In this document: piece by piece, positions 1-11,449 of the stretch
Layout: every line of letters begins with the position of its first letter
Numbering within the stretch: the stretch's first letter is position 1
Origin: Adineta vaga
Taxonomy: Eukaryota; Rotifera
DNA length: 64,000 nt
Assembly (NCBI GenBank): GCA_021613535.1
Contig: CP075494.1
Coordinates: 15,934,001 to 15,998,000, forward strand
Direction of reading: 5' to 3'
Notes under the pieces: model-generated
The model's input: the letters and a program-made list of their open reading frames with translations, nothing else
Databases searched by the model: none
What the model was told of the DNA's origin: nothing
Translations under genes and position numbers: made by a program

Positions 1-323
1 TAAAAAACATCTTTCTTTCTACGAAAAAATAATAATTTTTGGTAAGGATTCACCGACGAATAGTTGGAGTCGTGGAGCTCGAATATACGGTCAATTTTTT
101 GCAAACTAGTTGAATAAAAAGTTCAGTAACAGTGAAGAACATAGATTCTACCAGAAACACTTGAGCAAGTTTTTAGATGAGCGTAACTTGTACAGTAAAA
201 ATTATATAAACGTTCTTGAACATCTAAAGAAAACCTCCTGATTTCTGAAAAAACGTCTCTTAATAAACTCATGATTTGTTTTCAGAAATCCCTGATTTCT
301 AAAATTTTCATTTGGCAAGCCTG
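1..323 (+). mobile_element. Right-end fragment of a DNA transposon (copy 1)
   Basis: This stretch matches 8059-8339 almost base for base, apart from a roughly 45-bp insertion near 250-290. It ends in TTTGGCAAGCCTG, which is an imperfect inverted copy of CAGGGCTGCCAAA at 7281. The window therefore opens inside one copy of the repeat whose complete form lies at 7281-8339. No coding capacity was seen. The family is not recognised. Confidence 0.6.
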
Positions 324-592
324 ATCCACACCCTATCGATTGAAAAGTCTTTTTTTCAATAATTTTTATATGCGATCCAGTCTTCTAGAATCTTTTTCTA
401 TATTAAAATATAGAACAGGTTGGTATTTCGAATAATTTAACGTCACCATACCTAGATAAAACAGATTTTATAATTATTATTTGCTTTGCAATTAACAAAA
501 GAAAAACGGGAAATAAAAAATCTCACATTTAGTTTTCTCTTTATCATTATTAAGTATGAACACAAAACGTATACTCGATTTATTCTTATAAA

Positions 593-3500
593 ATGTTCGT
601 TGAAAAAGCTCTTCTATTTTTCTCGTTAATTAATTTTGTTAATCTTCAAATTCAAATTAATCTTTATGAAACAAATTGGCCAAATAAAAATGCTGACATT
701 CAACATGATTGTTTACATATTCTTTCTCATATTGATGTAGATATTCATCCTCGTCAAATGGTTTCATATTGTATGGGTGAATGGTCTTCTCAATATGATT
801 TAATTGAAAATAATTTTGATAAAAAATTCACTTTTTCACAATTATCTGAACAAGAAATTACAAGTGACGAATTATATCGATGGTCAACATCAATTGATCA
901 GATTGAAGAATATCAAGATTATTTAAATAAAAACTCATTAGAAAATCAAATTTATTATAATTGTACATTACCATATTTTGGTTCAAAATGTCAATATACA
1001 TTAGAAATATATAATCATACTTATTCAACATTAAATGAAATAATTTATGATTATTATCAGTATAATTTATATGAACCAATATCATCAACTTGTTATATTC
1101 ATTTAAAATGTGATCGTGGATCGGATTTATTATGTCTTGATTGGACTGAAATTTGTGATGGAAAAATTGATTGTATTGATACAGAACTTGATGAAAAAAA
1201 TTGTTGGATATTAGAAAATCATCAATGTAATGAAAATGAATTTCAATGTTCTTTTTATGGACAATGTATTCCATTGGAATTTTTATATGATAAATTACTT
1301 GTTCCTGATTGTCTTGATCAAACTGATAATTTAACATATACTATAGATAGGAGTTTTCGTGTAAAAAAGTACATAAGAGAACCAACATTTTTATTTGAAG
1401 ATATTTCATGTGTGAGACAAAATCTTTTAATCTGGGGTCATATTGAAACAATTACAAGTTCATGTGTTTTAGCTCGTAAAAATCTTTTATTAAATACAAT
1501 ATTTTCTATGAAATCAAATTTAACAATGGATCATTGTTTAAAAGCATTAAAATGTTCTTTTCAAAGATTAGAATTTACTACAAATGAATGTTTATTACTT
1601 TGCGATAAGAATAATGGTGATTATGGATGTTATGACTCAGTCAAAACAACATGTCCAAATTTAATATTTATTCCATTATTGCCAAGATTTCGTAGTCATA
1701 TTTATATAGTTTATGAAAAATCAAAAATTAAATTTTCATTTAGTATACCATCACCAACATATTTTTGTTATGATGATCAATCTATTAATATACCCAATGA
1801 TGGAAAAGAATTATTTAAAATTCAGAATAAAACTTGTCGTTATTTTAAAGATTCAATAAATATAAATGAAAAACTTGGATCGGAATACAATTGGTTAAAA
1901 GGATATTATATGCGAATTGAAAAATGGTTATATAAAATCAATGATAATGCAATATCTTGTGATCAATCAACAATGTATCAATGTAGAAGTTCATCAAAAT
2001 GTATATCAAAAACTCGTCTTTTAGATATTGTTGCCGATTGTTACTATGAAGATGATGAAGATTTATCTCTATTAAAAAATATTCAAACAACAAATCAGAT
2101 TCAATGTCAACTAGATGGTAGTTATATTCCTTGGTATTTGTATAATGATGATACAGATTGCCATTGCAATGGAACTGGCGACAATTATTGTTTTGATGAA
2201 AATTTAAATGAATTCTATTTTAGAAAAAAAATTTTATTTCAAACAATTTGTGATAAATTTCCACATTTAGCTGAAGAATTTACTTTAGATAAAAATGAAA
2301 CAGATGAAACAAATTGTGAACAATGGCCAAATCTACATATTTATAATCGTTGTGATGGTTATTGGAATTTTCTTAATGGTGAAGATGAACTTAATTGTGA
2401 TTCATCATTAGAAATATTACCTTGTTCATCTAATCAACATATATGTGTTTCAATTAAAACATATGAATTAATTTGTTTATCAATTGAAAATGTTAATGAT
2501 GGAATTATTGATTGTATTGGTGCTGCTGATGAACCAACTATATGTAGCAGATTTACATCAAATGAAAAAAATAATTATCCAGAAGTATTTGCTTGTCCTA
2601 GTAAAGATTCTTGTATAATGGGTGATCATATATGTGATCAGAATAGTAATTGTGATGATGAACAAGATGAAAAAGTTTGTAAATATGATGATTTAATAGG
2701 AATAGATCCACATGATCATCAAGGTATTTGTACAAAACAATATGAATTACATGGATCTAATATTACGAAAATACTCTGTAGATTATTTGTTAATAGTGGA
2801 AAACGATCAAAAATATATTTTACATTAGATCAAAATAACAATTTTAAAGGACATCGTACAGACGATAAAGCAACATTAATATCGATTGATTATACACCTA
2901 GTGCATTAAATGCTCAATCTTATCAACAACGTTGTCATCGTGGTTTAGATTTAAAAATTTGGTTAGATAAACAAAATAATTTAACAAAAAATGTTTGTCT
3001 TTGTCCACCAAGTTATTATGGAAATCAATGTCAATATCAGAATCAACGAATTAGTCTTACTTTACACTTTCGTGTTACAGCTGCTTCAACTTTGATTCCA
3101 TTTATTATAATTATATCATTAATTGATCATAGTGAAGAACGACTAATTCATTCGTATGAACAAATTCACTTTTTATCAACAAAATATTGTGAGAAAAGAT
3201 TTAATATTTATTTATTATATTCATCAAAACCAAAAGATTTAACAAATAATTATTCAATACAAATTGATTTTTATGAAAAATTAACATTAAATCATCGTGG
3301 AAGTATACTTAAACATATTAATTATTCATTTCTACCTGTTCATCGTCTTGCTTTTCAATTAAATATTCCTGATCAAAGTTTAATTTGTTCCAATAAACAA
3401 TGTGTTCATGGAAAATGTTTCAAATATTTTAATAATCTAAATAATGAAACATTTTGTCAATGTGATCGAGGATGGACTGGAAAGTATTGTACAATTAAAT

Positions 3501-5602
3501 ATAATTGTTTATGTTCATCGAAATCATTATATCTTGGTAAACTAGTAAATAATCGATCGTTATGTGTATGTCCAATTAATCGAATTGGTCCTCGATGTTT
3601 AATTTATCAAGATTCGTGTAATATTTGTCAAAATGGTGGACAATGTATAGTAATGGATGAATATGAAATATCTTTAAAAAAATATATTTGTATTTGTCCA
3701 AAAGGTTATTCAGGTGATCAATGTGAACAAATTCAAACAAAATTTGAAATATTATTTAATAAAAATGAGAATTTATATCCATCAATATTTATTCATTTTA
3801 TTGAAATAAAAAAAAATGATTTTCCAATACGTACAACAACAATTCAACGAACTCGTATTGGACAAAATTTTTTATCATTTTATTGGTCATTACCATATCA
3901 TATTGTTTTTATTGAATTATTAGACAAGTAAGGCTCATCTTCTAGATTCGCTGACGCTTTTCTGAAAGAATTATAACAGGACTTAAGATATTTCGAAACC
4001 TCGAATAATAAGAAACCCAGTGCAAACCTAGGGTGTGAGTGAATACAGACACTGACTTGCGCCCTTCCACAGCCCCAACCACACCCACACCCTAGAAATG
4101 CTAATTTCTGATTGATTAGAACAGACAGACAAACTTTTTGCATTTCAAGCCCATGATTTTAACGCTGTATAACTCTTTATTTCAGAGAAGGAAATAAAAA
4201 TTATTATTTAATATCAATACAAAAGAAATATCAATCATCATTAATTATTAAAAAATCAATAAATTCATTTGATCAATGTTTGAATATAAATGAATTATTA
4301 AATGAAACAATTATGAATTATCATTTTCTTCGTCGTATTAAATATTATCATTTACCATGTCAAAGAAGTTCAACTTTATTATGTTTTTATGATGAACAAC
4401 AATTTTGTTTATGTCAACAACTTGATCATTATGAACAACGTGTAACAAATTGTCTAAATTTTAATTATACTTCAGATGTAAATTGTCGTGGTAAAAGTAT
4501 TTGTGAACATAATGGAAAATGTTTTGAAGAAAATTCTAGATGTCCAAAATATTTTTTATGTCAATGTTCGAATTGTTATTATGGAATTCGATGTGAATTT
4601 ACAATGGATGGATTTACTCTTTCTTTAGATTCAATTCTTGCTTATCATACATATCCAAATAAAAATTTCTTTGATCAGTCTTATGCAATATTGATTAGTT
4701 TAATTTTAACAATAATTATTATTATCTGTGGATTAATTAATAGTATTTTATCATTAATTACATTTCAAGATAAAATAACACGTGATTTAGGTTGTGGAAT
4801 TTATCTTTTTTCTACATCATTTATAAACTTATTTTTAATTATTATATTTCCTATAAAATATTCAATAAATATTAATTCACAAATTGGTTTTATAGATAAT
4901 GGATTAGTTTTAAAAATTCATTGTTTTCTTATGGATTTTTTTATCCGATTTTGTTTAACAATGGATCAATGGTTAACAACATGTGTATCAATTGAACGAG
5001 CATATATTACAATAAAAGGTGTTCAATTTAATAAAAAACAAACAAGAATAATAGCTAAAAGAATAATTCTTATAATTATATTTCTAATTATTTTAACAAA
5101 TATTCATGATCCAATTCATCGACATTTATTTATTGAAAATCAATATAATGATCAAGATCAATTTAGGAAAATAGTTTGTAATGTAAAATATTCAACATAT
5201 GTTCGTTTATTTGATTTAATTATGAATGTATTTCATTATGTTGGACCATTTATTATTCATTTAATATCAGCTATTATAATTATAATAGGAAGTACACAAC
5301 AAAGAAAATCATTACAAAAGAATAAACAAAAATATATTTCTATTTTACGTGAACAAATTCAACAACATAAAAATCTGCTTATTGCACCATTTGTTTTAAT
5401 TCTTGTTGGTATTTTACGTTTAATTATATCATTTGCATCAGGTTGTATAACATCAGCAAGTAATTCATGGTTATTTCTTTGTGGATATTTTATATCACTA
5501 TTTCCACCATTACTTACTTTTATTTTATTTGTTTTACCATCAAGTATTTATAGACAAGCTTTTAAAAAAGCTATTCTTCGTTATAAAAACCTTATTATTT
5601 GA
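593..5602 (+). CDS. LDLa/EGF-like ectodomain fused to a seven-transmembrane receptor (paralogue A)
   Basis: Two exons, 593-3927 and 4186-5602, join in frame (AA|A) to give about 1583 residues. The start has a hydrophobic signal-peptide-like segment (MFVEKALLFFSLINFVNL). Cys-rich LDL-receptor class A-like modules with Asp/Glu-rich calcium motifs lie near residues 166-247, 456-495, 575-600 and 665-700. Three EGF-like modules lie near 930-1070 (for example CQCDRGWTGKYC and CICPKGYSGDQC), with another in exon 2. After residue about 1260 come seven hydrophobic helices separated by short basic loops, so the C-terminus resembles a rhodopsin-like GPCR. Ligand and signalling partner are unknown; location should be the plasma membrane. 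It aligns along its whole length with 34498-39294. Codons end overwhelmingly in A or T. An adhesion-type receptor is the alternative, but no GPS motif was seen. Confidence 0.8.
3928..4185 (+). other. Intron of receptor paralogue A carrying a hairpin repeat
   Basis: GTAAGG opens and TTATTTCAG closes this 258-bp intron, far longer than the 47-64 bp introns of nearby genes. The paralogue at 34498-39294 reads straight through the equivalent position with no intron. The intron contains an inverted GGGTGTG/CACACCC hairpin (4028-4095) and a CTGTCTGT-containing motif (minus strand, about 4107-4148) that recurs at 39884-39930. Confidence 0.75.
4028..4095. repeat. TGTGGG-type hairpin element
   Basis: The arms CTAGGGTGTG and CACACCCTAG are perfect inverse complements around about 48 bp. 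The C-rich side reads ACCACACCCACACCC, i.e. TGTGGG units on the minus strand. One of several such hairpins in the window. Confidence 0.6.
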
Positions 5603-5789
5603 CGTTCATAAATTATTTGATCTGCTTCTGCTTTTTTCTTCTCTTTTCTTCATTAAGGAAAAGTTTTGCAAAAATAAATTTGTCTGTCTGCATTTGACTA
5701 TGATCGATCCATAAATAAAAGAAATATCTTCGAATAAAGTTCGACGAAAGAATAATTGAGATCGAAAAACACAAATCTAAGGTCAGTTT

Positions 5790-5847
5790 GAAGGTGTGTG
5801 TGTGATTGAACAGATAATATCTACATCTACATCTACAGCCACACCCT
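5790..5847. repeat. TGTGGG-type hairpin element
   Basis: GAAGGTGTGTGTGTG at the left and AGCCACACCCT at the right flank a CAGATAATATCTACATCT core. The same core occurs inverted in the element at 6397-6459, so the two copies are related in inverse orientation. Confidence 0.55.
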
Positions 5848-6396
5848 ATAACTTAACTACTCACTAGTCCAATTAATGTATTTACAATGTGAATGTTCTA
5901 AAAACTAATTTGACGATATCTTATATTGATATAAGAAGAAAAATATTGTTAAATTCTTTTATGTTGCTTTACTTGTTGTTCTTTCGTTTATATCAATCAT
6001 TAATATTTTGAATTTTCCATGAAACAATTAGAAAAATCATCATATTTACAGTTGTCTTGTTTATATTTGCAATATCATTTATCTTGTACAAACACACGTA
6101 AAATATGAATTCAAATAAGCGTAAAAAATGCACTGAACATTATATTACACATAATCATTGAATTTTATTAGTCTTTCTTCATATCGTATCTAATTAGTCG
6201 TTTTCGTTATGAAACAACATGGATTTTATTCATATTTTTTTAATTTTCCTTCGAAGCCTATGAATGATATCATTATAAGAATCAAGATTAGATATGTCAA
6301 AATATTCTTTTCGATTTACAGAGTGATGTAAATCGAATTTGAAATTTTTATTAACTTACCAATTGTCGTAAATAGAAAGAATGAAAATGGAAGTTT

Positions 6397-6459
6397 AGGG
6401 TGGGTGTGGGTGCAGATGTAGATATTATCTGTTCAGTCGAACCCACACCCACCTTCAAG
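6397..6459. repeat. TGTGGG-type hairpin element, inverted relative to 5790-5847
   Basis: AGGGTGGGTGTGGGTG on the left pairs with CCCACACCCACCTTCAAG on the right. The core AGATGTAGATATTATCTGTT is the reverse complement of the core at 5790-5847. Confidence 0.6.
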
Positions 6460-7280
6460 ATGAGGATTTAAGTTTAGGGTGTCGGAGTTGGATAATCCAA
6501 TTCAACTTAACCCATAAACTGAATAGAATTGTTTTGAGCTGAAGAACGTAGTTATGATGTATGGAATTTATTTATTAGATTTTTTGAGTAGTTGTTTGAT
6601 TAATAAATAGAATATTTTTTCGAATTCAATTCAATTCAATCGATATTAACTCAAAAATTGAGTTGCTTAATTGTGCGATATATGGAGACGAAGCTGTAAG
6701 AAAACGGATACACCCTCATCGAGATAAACCCAATTTCCGGATATTGCTTTGGAATACAAAACACACAGGATTTCGTGCAAATGGCTATAACGCATCATAT
6801 GCAGTTTCCATGATGGAAATTTGGAAATTCTCGATTATGCCCATTATGGTAGTGAGAACTAAATTATATAATAGGCTGTTTGGAATACAATTTTTGGATT
6901 TCCAGATATTCATCCGATATCCAAAATACATACAATTTCCAGGCAATCGCTATAACGGATCATATGTAATGATCAAAAAGAGATTAAATTTTTAATAGTT
7001 TAAAATGAAAAATGCACTATCGAATAAATTTAGAAAAAGAGAGATTTTAAATTATTATGAATGTATTATAGTATGTCTTTATATCAACAAAAAAAAACAT
7101 TTTCTGCGTTTCCCTTTTTAACAATCATATCTTGATGGTTAAACACAAGAGAAAAAACTAAATTTAAAGTATAATTTTACATACAGATGGACCCGCAAGG
7201 TTTGCCAAATGTTCAATAAATACGAATGAAAAGTAATAATAACAAAACGTTTTTGTTACTAAAAGAATATTTGGAGAATA

Positions 7281-8339
7281 CAGGGCTGCCAAACCTCCTG
7301 ATTTTTACCTTTTCTCCTGATTGACAATCTCCTGAAATCAGGAGCTGATTTTCATCCTTTTCTCCTGATTTTCGCTTTCCCTTTGTGGAGATGGACAGAC
7401 ACCTTCTCGTTTATACAAATTTGGTGGAGAAAACGGGAAAATAATCGGAATTCAATAGATTTTCATTAACTATTTCTGTGCGGAATGCCTTTTCTAAATC
7501 AGTTTTTAGATACATGATGTTTTTTTTGACAACAATCAGAAACAAGGTGACACATGTTTTAGCTGAAGTAGAATACCAAACTATATGAACACCCATTTGA
7601 CATCTACAGTTTTATGTTTATGTGTTCACTAAATCGAATATACTCAGAGAAATTCGATCTTCAAAGAAATATAGTCTCATTGAAAAAAGCCACCAATTTA
7701 ATAGTAATTACTTAATTACATACTTTCTGTTTTATGTTTTGTTCTATATTAATCTAGAAGTTAATATTCATTTGCTAATGGAATTCTTTTATAGTTACTT
7801 TGTAATGGAAGAGTGACACGTCTGTAAAGGTATAGGTATACACTAAGGCAAAAGTTAAATATTATTCTGATTGTCATAGAAAAGGATTTTTGCAAGAATA
7901 AATTATTTACTTGTTTAGTGGTCGCATTTCACTGATTGATCAGAAGGTAAATAAAAACAAAAGAGACCATTTAACCTAAGACTTGACTAAAGGGTAATAG
8001 AAGATAAGAAATCTGGATTTGACAATAGTTTGAAAAGAATAGGTTCTATTGTTCTGGATAAAAAACATCTTTCTTTCTACGAAAAAATAATAATTTTTGG
8101 TAAGGATTCACCGACGAATAGTTGGAGTCGTGGAACTCGAATATACGGTCAATTTTTTGCAAACTAGTTGAATAAAAAGTTCAGTAACAGTGAAGAACAT
8201 AGATTCTACCAGAAATACTTGAGCAAGTTTTTAGATGAGCGTAACTTGTACAGTAAAAATAATATAAACGTTCTTGAATATATAAAGAAAACCTCCTGAT
8301 TTTTCTCCTGATTTCTAAAATTTTCATTTGGCAAGCCTG
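7281..8339 (+). mobile_element. Non-autonomous DNA transposon, about 1.06 kb (copy 2)
   Basis: The ends are CAGGGCTGCCAAA (7281) and TTTGGCAAGCCTG (8339), imperfect inverted repeats followed on both sides by CTCCTGATTT-type motifs. AATA (or GAATAC, depending on where the end is placed) flanks both sides and may be the target duplication. The right 281 bp repeat at 1-323. No recognisable transposase is encoded. The insertion directly abuts, and may interrupt, the piggyBac relic that follows. Confidence 0.55.
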
Positions 8340-8795
8340 AATACAACAAAAATATGGGAGCAGTGGATCAAGCGGACATGCAAACCAGTTTCTCAGAATG
8401 TCTAAGAAAAACAATCAAATGGTACAAGAAATTGTTTTTCCATTTATTTGATATCACTGTGCGGAACTCTTATGCCATGTACAAGATGAAAACCCACAAA
8501 AATCTCAAACTTTCGGAATTTCGTCTTGAACTTGCTCGAGAACTCATTGATGAATATGGATCAATGCGGCCACAGACGAAAGGAAGACCGCCGATCGATT
8601 GTCCACTACGCCTCTCTGCTCGTCATTTCATAGCTTTTATTCCTGGCACTAATGTCAAGAAACGCTGTTTCGTCTGCAGTCATTCAGTCAAGCGGAAAAA
8701 AGCGGAGTGTTACAAGGTTTTATTGCCCGGATTGTGATGTTCCACTCTGCAATCCCAATTGTTTCAAAGAATACCACACTTTGAAAGCTTTTTGA
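8340..8795 (+). pseudogene. piggyBac-like transposase, C-terminal remnant, frameshifted
   Basis: From 8340 the frame reads a piggyBac/PGBD-type C-terminal region: YNKNMGAVDQAD, then KTIKWYKKLFFHLFDI, then LEFRLEL-like KLSEFRLELARELI. This is followed by the family's Cys-rich zinc-binding tail, beginning RCFVCSHSVKRKK. The tail then shifts frame in an A-rich run near 8695, and CPDCDVPLCNPNCF and EYHTLKAF continue in another frame to a stop at 8793-8795. The N-terminal two thirds, including the catalytic Asp residues, is missing. It is dead as a transposase. The assignment to piggyBac is confident from the MGxVD and Cys-rich signatures. Confidence 0.75.
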
Positions 8796-9222
8796 TACTC
8801 TTTTTGGTGGATCTGACAAAAATAAAGCATTTTTAAAAAGTTTAAAACTGTAATTTTCCTCAAAGCTGGTCCTGAAAGAGTTAATTGACAGGTTTTATAA
8901 TTTTGTATTATTATATGTAAATATTTCTTTTAAATCAACTAATTATTATGAATTATGTCTTTTTTTTCGTTTCTCAAATAAATTTCTTAAAGAAACAATC
9001 GAATTCATTTGAGAAAAAGATGTTTCTCAACAGTCGAAAACACGTCATCATATTAATAATATTTCATCATAGGGATTAATTGAATAATGAGTAAGAAAAT
9101 GAAAATTTCCAACATACAAAACGTGATAAAACGTGTCTTTTATAATCAAGTAAAGACATAATATTCGATTATTTGAAGGTAGGAAAGTAACATACGAACA
9201 TTCGTTTCTCTTGCAAATCAAT

Positions 9223-10599
9223 ATGTATTATTCTCGACATCGTTTATGTATGATTTTAAATCCATCCGTATTGACTGCTTTCAAACGTCAATATTCATCC
9301 AATGGAGTTATTCAACGTTCAGTATTACCGATGATACTTTTGAATAAAACAATCGATAATCATAAGAGGATTCAAATGTTGAATCATCATGATATGAGTG
9401 ATGATGAACGAGAGATGAAAAGAAAAAATTCTCTTCTCGAAACACATTATAAACGGGCTTTAGATAATTTTAGTATTAATAATGTTAATGATCATATTAT
9501 TATTGAATCTTATGATAAATTACTTGATACTTTTGATCAAAATATTAATCCTCAATTATTAGGTCATTTTCATGTATTACTTGGACATTGTCATAGAGAT
9601 AAAGGAATGTCTCCTCTTGATCATGCTCGAGCTCTTTATCATTATGATTGTGCACTTACACGATATGAAAATCATATGGAATTTTATATGATTATGGAAG
9701 CATATTCTAGTAGTGCATATGCACTTGCTATCATGGAAAAATATCAAGAATCAATTGAACGAATTACTAAAGCAATTCATGTCATAGAAACATTGAATGG
9801 AAAAATTCCAGAAACAAATAATAGAATTATTGATCGTCTTATTTATTTTCATTATAATATTATCATTGCATTTATGTTTACTGAAGATATTGATAAAGTA
9901 TTATCTTATTCAACAAAATTACTTGATATATTTAAGAGAAAACTTGAAGAAACATTCTCTTGGACTACAAATGATCATTCTAAATTAATTCAAATTCTTC
10001 AGTGGTTAATAATAATATATAATCAATCTAAACAAAATGATATTTCATCAAAATATCAAACTGTACTCGAATTTGTAACTGAATTTAATAATTATAAATT
10101 TGATGATCAATTAGAAGATTTGAAATTTTTTTCTTTTCAAGAAAGTCTTATTGGACTTATTCTTTATTTAATAGATTCAAATAAATGGAATCAAAGTTTC
10201 ATTCATCTTCATGCATCGATTCAAAAAATTCATCAAATATCTAATGTTTTCAATGATCAAAATAATAATATTATCATTGGTAAATCACATCATTTTATGG
10301 GGAAAATATTATTTGATCAAATAAAACAAAAACATGATCTAGTAGAAGCACATTGGAAAATCCAAACATTCATATCGGAAATAATAAATGAACAAAATCA
10401 ATCGAGTACTTCCAATTTATCTTCTATTGAAAATTGTCTAAAATATAAATTAGCGATTCTTTATAGAGAATTAGCGAATTGTTATAATAATAATGCGAAT
10501 ATATTTATTGATAAAGGACTTAATGGAAAAATATTTGCAATTAATTATACTTCAATAGCTATGGGATTAGCTGATGAAACAAATCATTATATGATTTAA
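9223..10599 (+). CDS. Helical-repeat (TPR-like) protein, function unknown
   Basis: A single-exon frame of 458 residues from ATG 9223; the open frame extends four codons upstream without ATG. The first 35 residues are rich in Arg, Ser and hydrophobics with few acidic residues (MYYSRHRLCMILNPS), resembling a mitochondrial presequence. That is only a suggestion. The rest is predicted to be almost all alpha-helical. It has TPR-like spacing, for example around residues 125-190 (LGHFHVLLGHCHRD, ARALYHYDCALTRYE, AYALAIMEKYQESIERITKAI). No catalytic motif was seen. Codons end mainly in A/T, like the receptor gene upstream. No partner can be inferred. Confidence 0.65.
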   Translation: MYYSRHRLCMILNPSVLTAFKRQYSSNGVIQRSVLPMILLNKTIDNHKRIQMLNHHDMSDDEREMKRKNSLLETHYKRALDNFSINNVNDHIIIESYDKLLDTFDQNINPQLLGHFHVLLGHCHRDKGMSPLDHARALYHYDCALTRYENHMEFYMIMEAYSSSAYALAIMEKYQESIERITKAIHVIETLNGKIPETNNRIIDRLIYFHYNIIIAFMFTEDIDKVLSYSTKLLDIFKRKLEETFSWTTNDHSKLIQILQWLIIIYNQSKQNDISSKYQTVLEFVTEFNNYKFDDQLEDLKFFSFQESLIGLILYLIDSNKWNQSFIHLHASIQKIHQISNVFNDQNNNIIIGKSHHFMGKILFDQIKQKHDLVEAHWKIQTFISEIINEQNQSSTSNLSSIENCLKYKLAILYRELANCYNNNANIFIDKGLNGKIFAINYTSIAMGLADETNHYMI

Positions 10600-11102
10600 C
10601 ATGTTCAATTATGACAGTTTATTGATTACATTTTTCTTTATTAAATAATCATTTTTTATAAAGTCATGAAAAATTTCCATTTAATTCTAATAAATTCTCT
10701 GAAGAAAAATAGTTCTAAGATGCTTCTGAATCGTTAATATTGAAAATATAAATAAAACATTTTCAAAACTGAATTAACCAAATTTTGATTTGTTAAAATT
10801 TGTATTTCGTTTAAATTAATCAGATGTTCAATATTTCGATTTGAATTTCTATAAAAACATCTCGTTTGCTGTTTTGAGAGTGGGTGTGGGTGTCTAGATG
10901 GAGGAGACGGTCTTACATATATTGCTCACCCACGCCCTCCAGATATTATTCAAGGATTTCCGAATAGTTTAGATGCGTATAATTGCTACAGATGAGACTT
11001 ATTTTCTTTTCTCTCGTTTGAACGCATATTTTGATTTTGATTTTGATTTTGATTTATACATAAAAATCAACATTTGAAGGATAAACACAGTCATCTTTTA
11101 TT
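10600..11102. other. Intergenic region
   Basis: It holds a TGTGGG-type hairpin (10878-10940), a short (GATTTT)n run (about 11031-11055) and the left target duplication CTTTTATT of the MITE that follows. Nothing else is visible. Confidence 0.5.
10878..10940. repeat. TGTGGG-type hairpin element
   Basis: GAGTGGGTGTGGGTGT on the left and CACCCACGCCCTCC on the right are inverse complements with mismatches around a 35-bp core. Confidence 0.5.
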
Positions 11103-11416
11103 CAGTGGCGGAGCCAGGATTTTGTACTAGGGGGGGGGCTCAGCCCCTAACTTCAAAATCGACTCTGAAAAAAAAATTTTTTCACTAGTTTCAAGGCTAA
11201 GTTGCATATGAAAACCAGGTCTCGGTACTGAAAAACCCAAAGTGAAAAGCAAAAAAAAAAAAAACCCTGTACTCCCCTTCGAGCTTAGTCGGGTTCGCGA
11301 AAAACCGGATCTTCACAATCTTTTTAGGCGCTAGGGGCAAAAAATTTTCTAGGGGGGGCGCGAAAGGTCGTAGGGGGGGCTGAGTCCCCTCTGGCCCCCC
11401 CCTGGCTCCGCCACTG
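11103..11416. mobile_element. hAT-type MITE, copy 1 (CAGTGGCGGAGCCAGG ends)
   Basis: Terminal inverted repeats CAGTGGCGGAGCCAGG and CCTGGCTCCGCCACTG enclose 314 bp. The flanks are a perfect 8-bp duplication CTTTTATT (11095-11102 and 11417-11424). An 8-bp duplication with CAGTG ends fits the hAT superfamily. Internal G- and C-runs (GGGGGGGGG, CCCCCCC) and GCTCAGCCCC / GGGGCTGAG form subterminal inverted repeats. There is no coding capacity, so it depends on a transposase elsewhere. Confidence 0.85.
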
Positions 11417-11449
11417 CTTTTATTCTTCTTATTGTTATTGAGAAAATGC

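Larger units (their letters stand above)
5603..7280. other. Intergenic region with two inverted hairpin repeats
   Basis: No convincing gene. It holds two TGTGGG-type hairpins in opposite orientation (5790-5847 and 6397-6459). Around 6700-6980 there is AT-rich sequence with an imperfect internal duplication built on GCTATAACGSATCATATG and a small palindrome TTTCCATGATGGAAA. A 110-codon open frame at 6663-6995 is low-complexity and unlike any family I know, so I do not call it a gene. Confidence 0.5.

Noticed and set aside
6663-6995. 110-codon plus-strand open frame
   Set aside because: Low-complexity sequence with an internal duplication, no recognisable motif, no intron signals or good start context.
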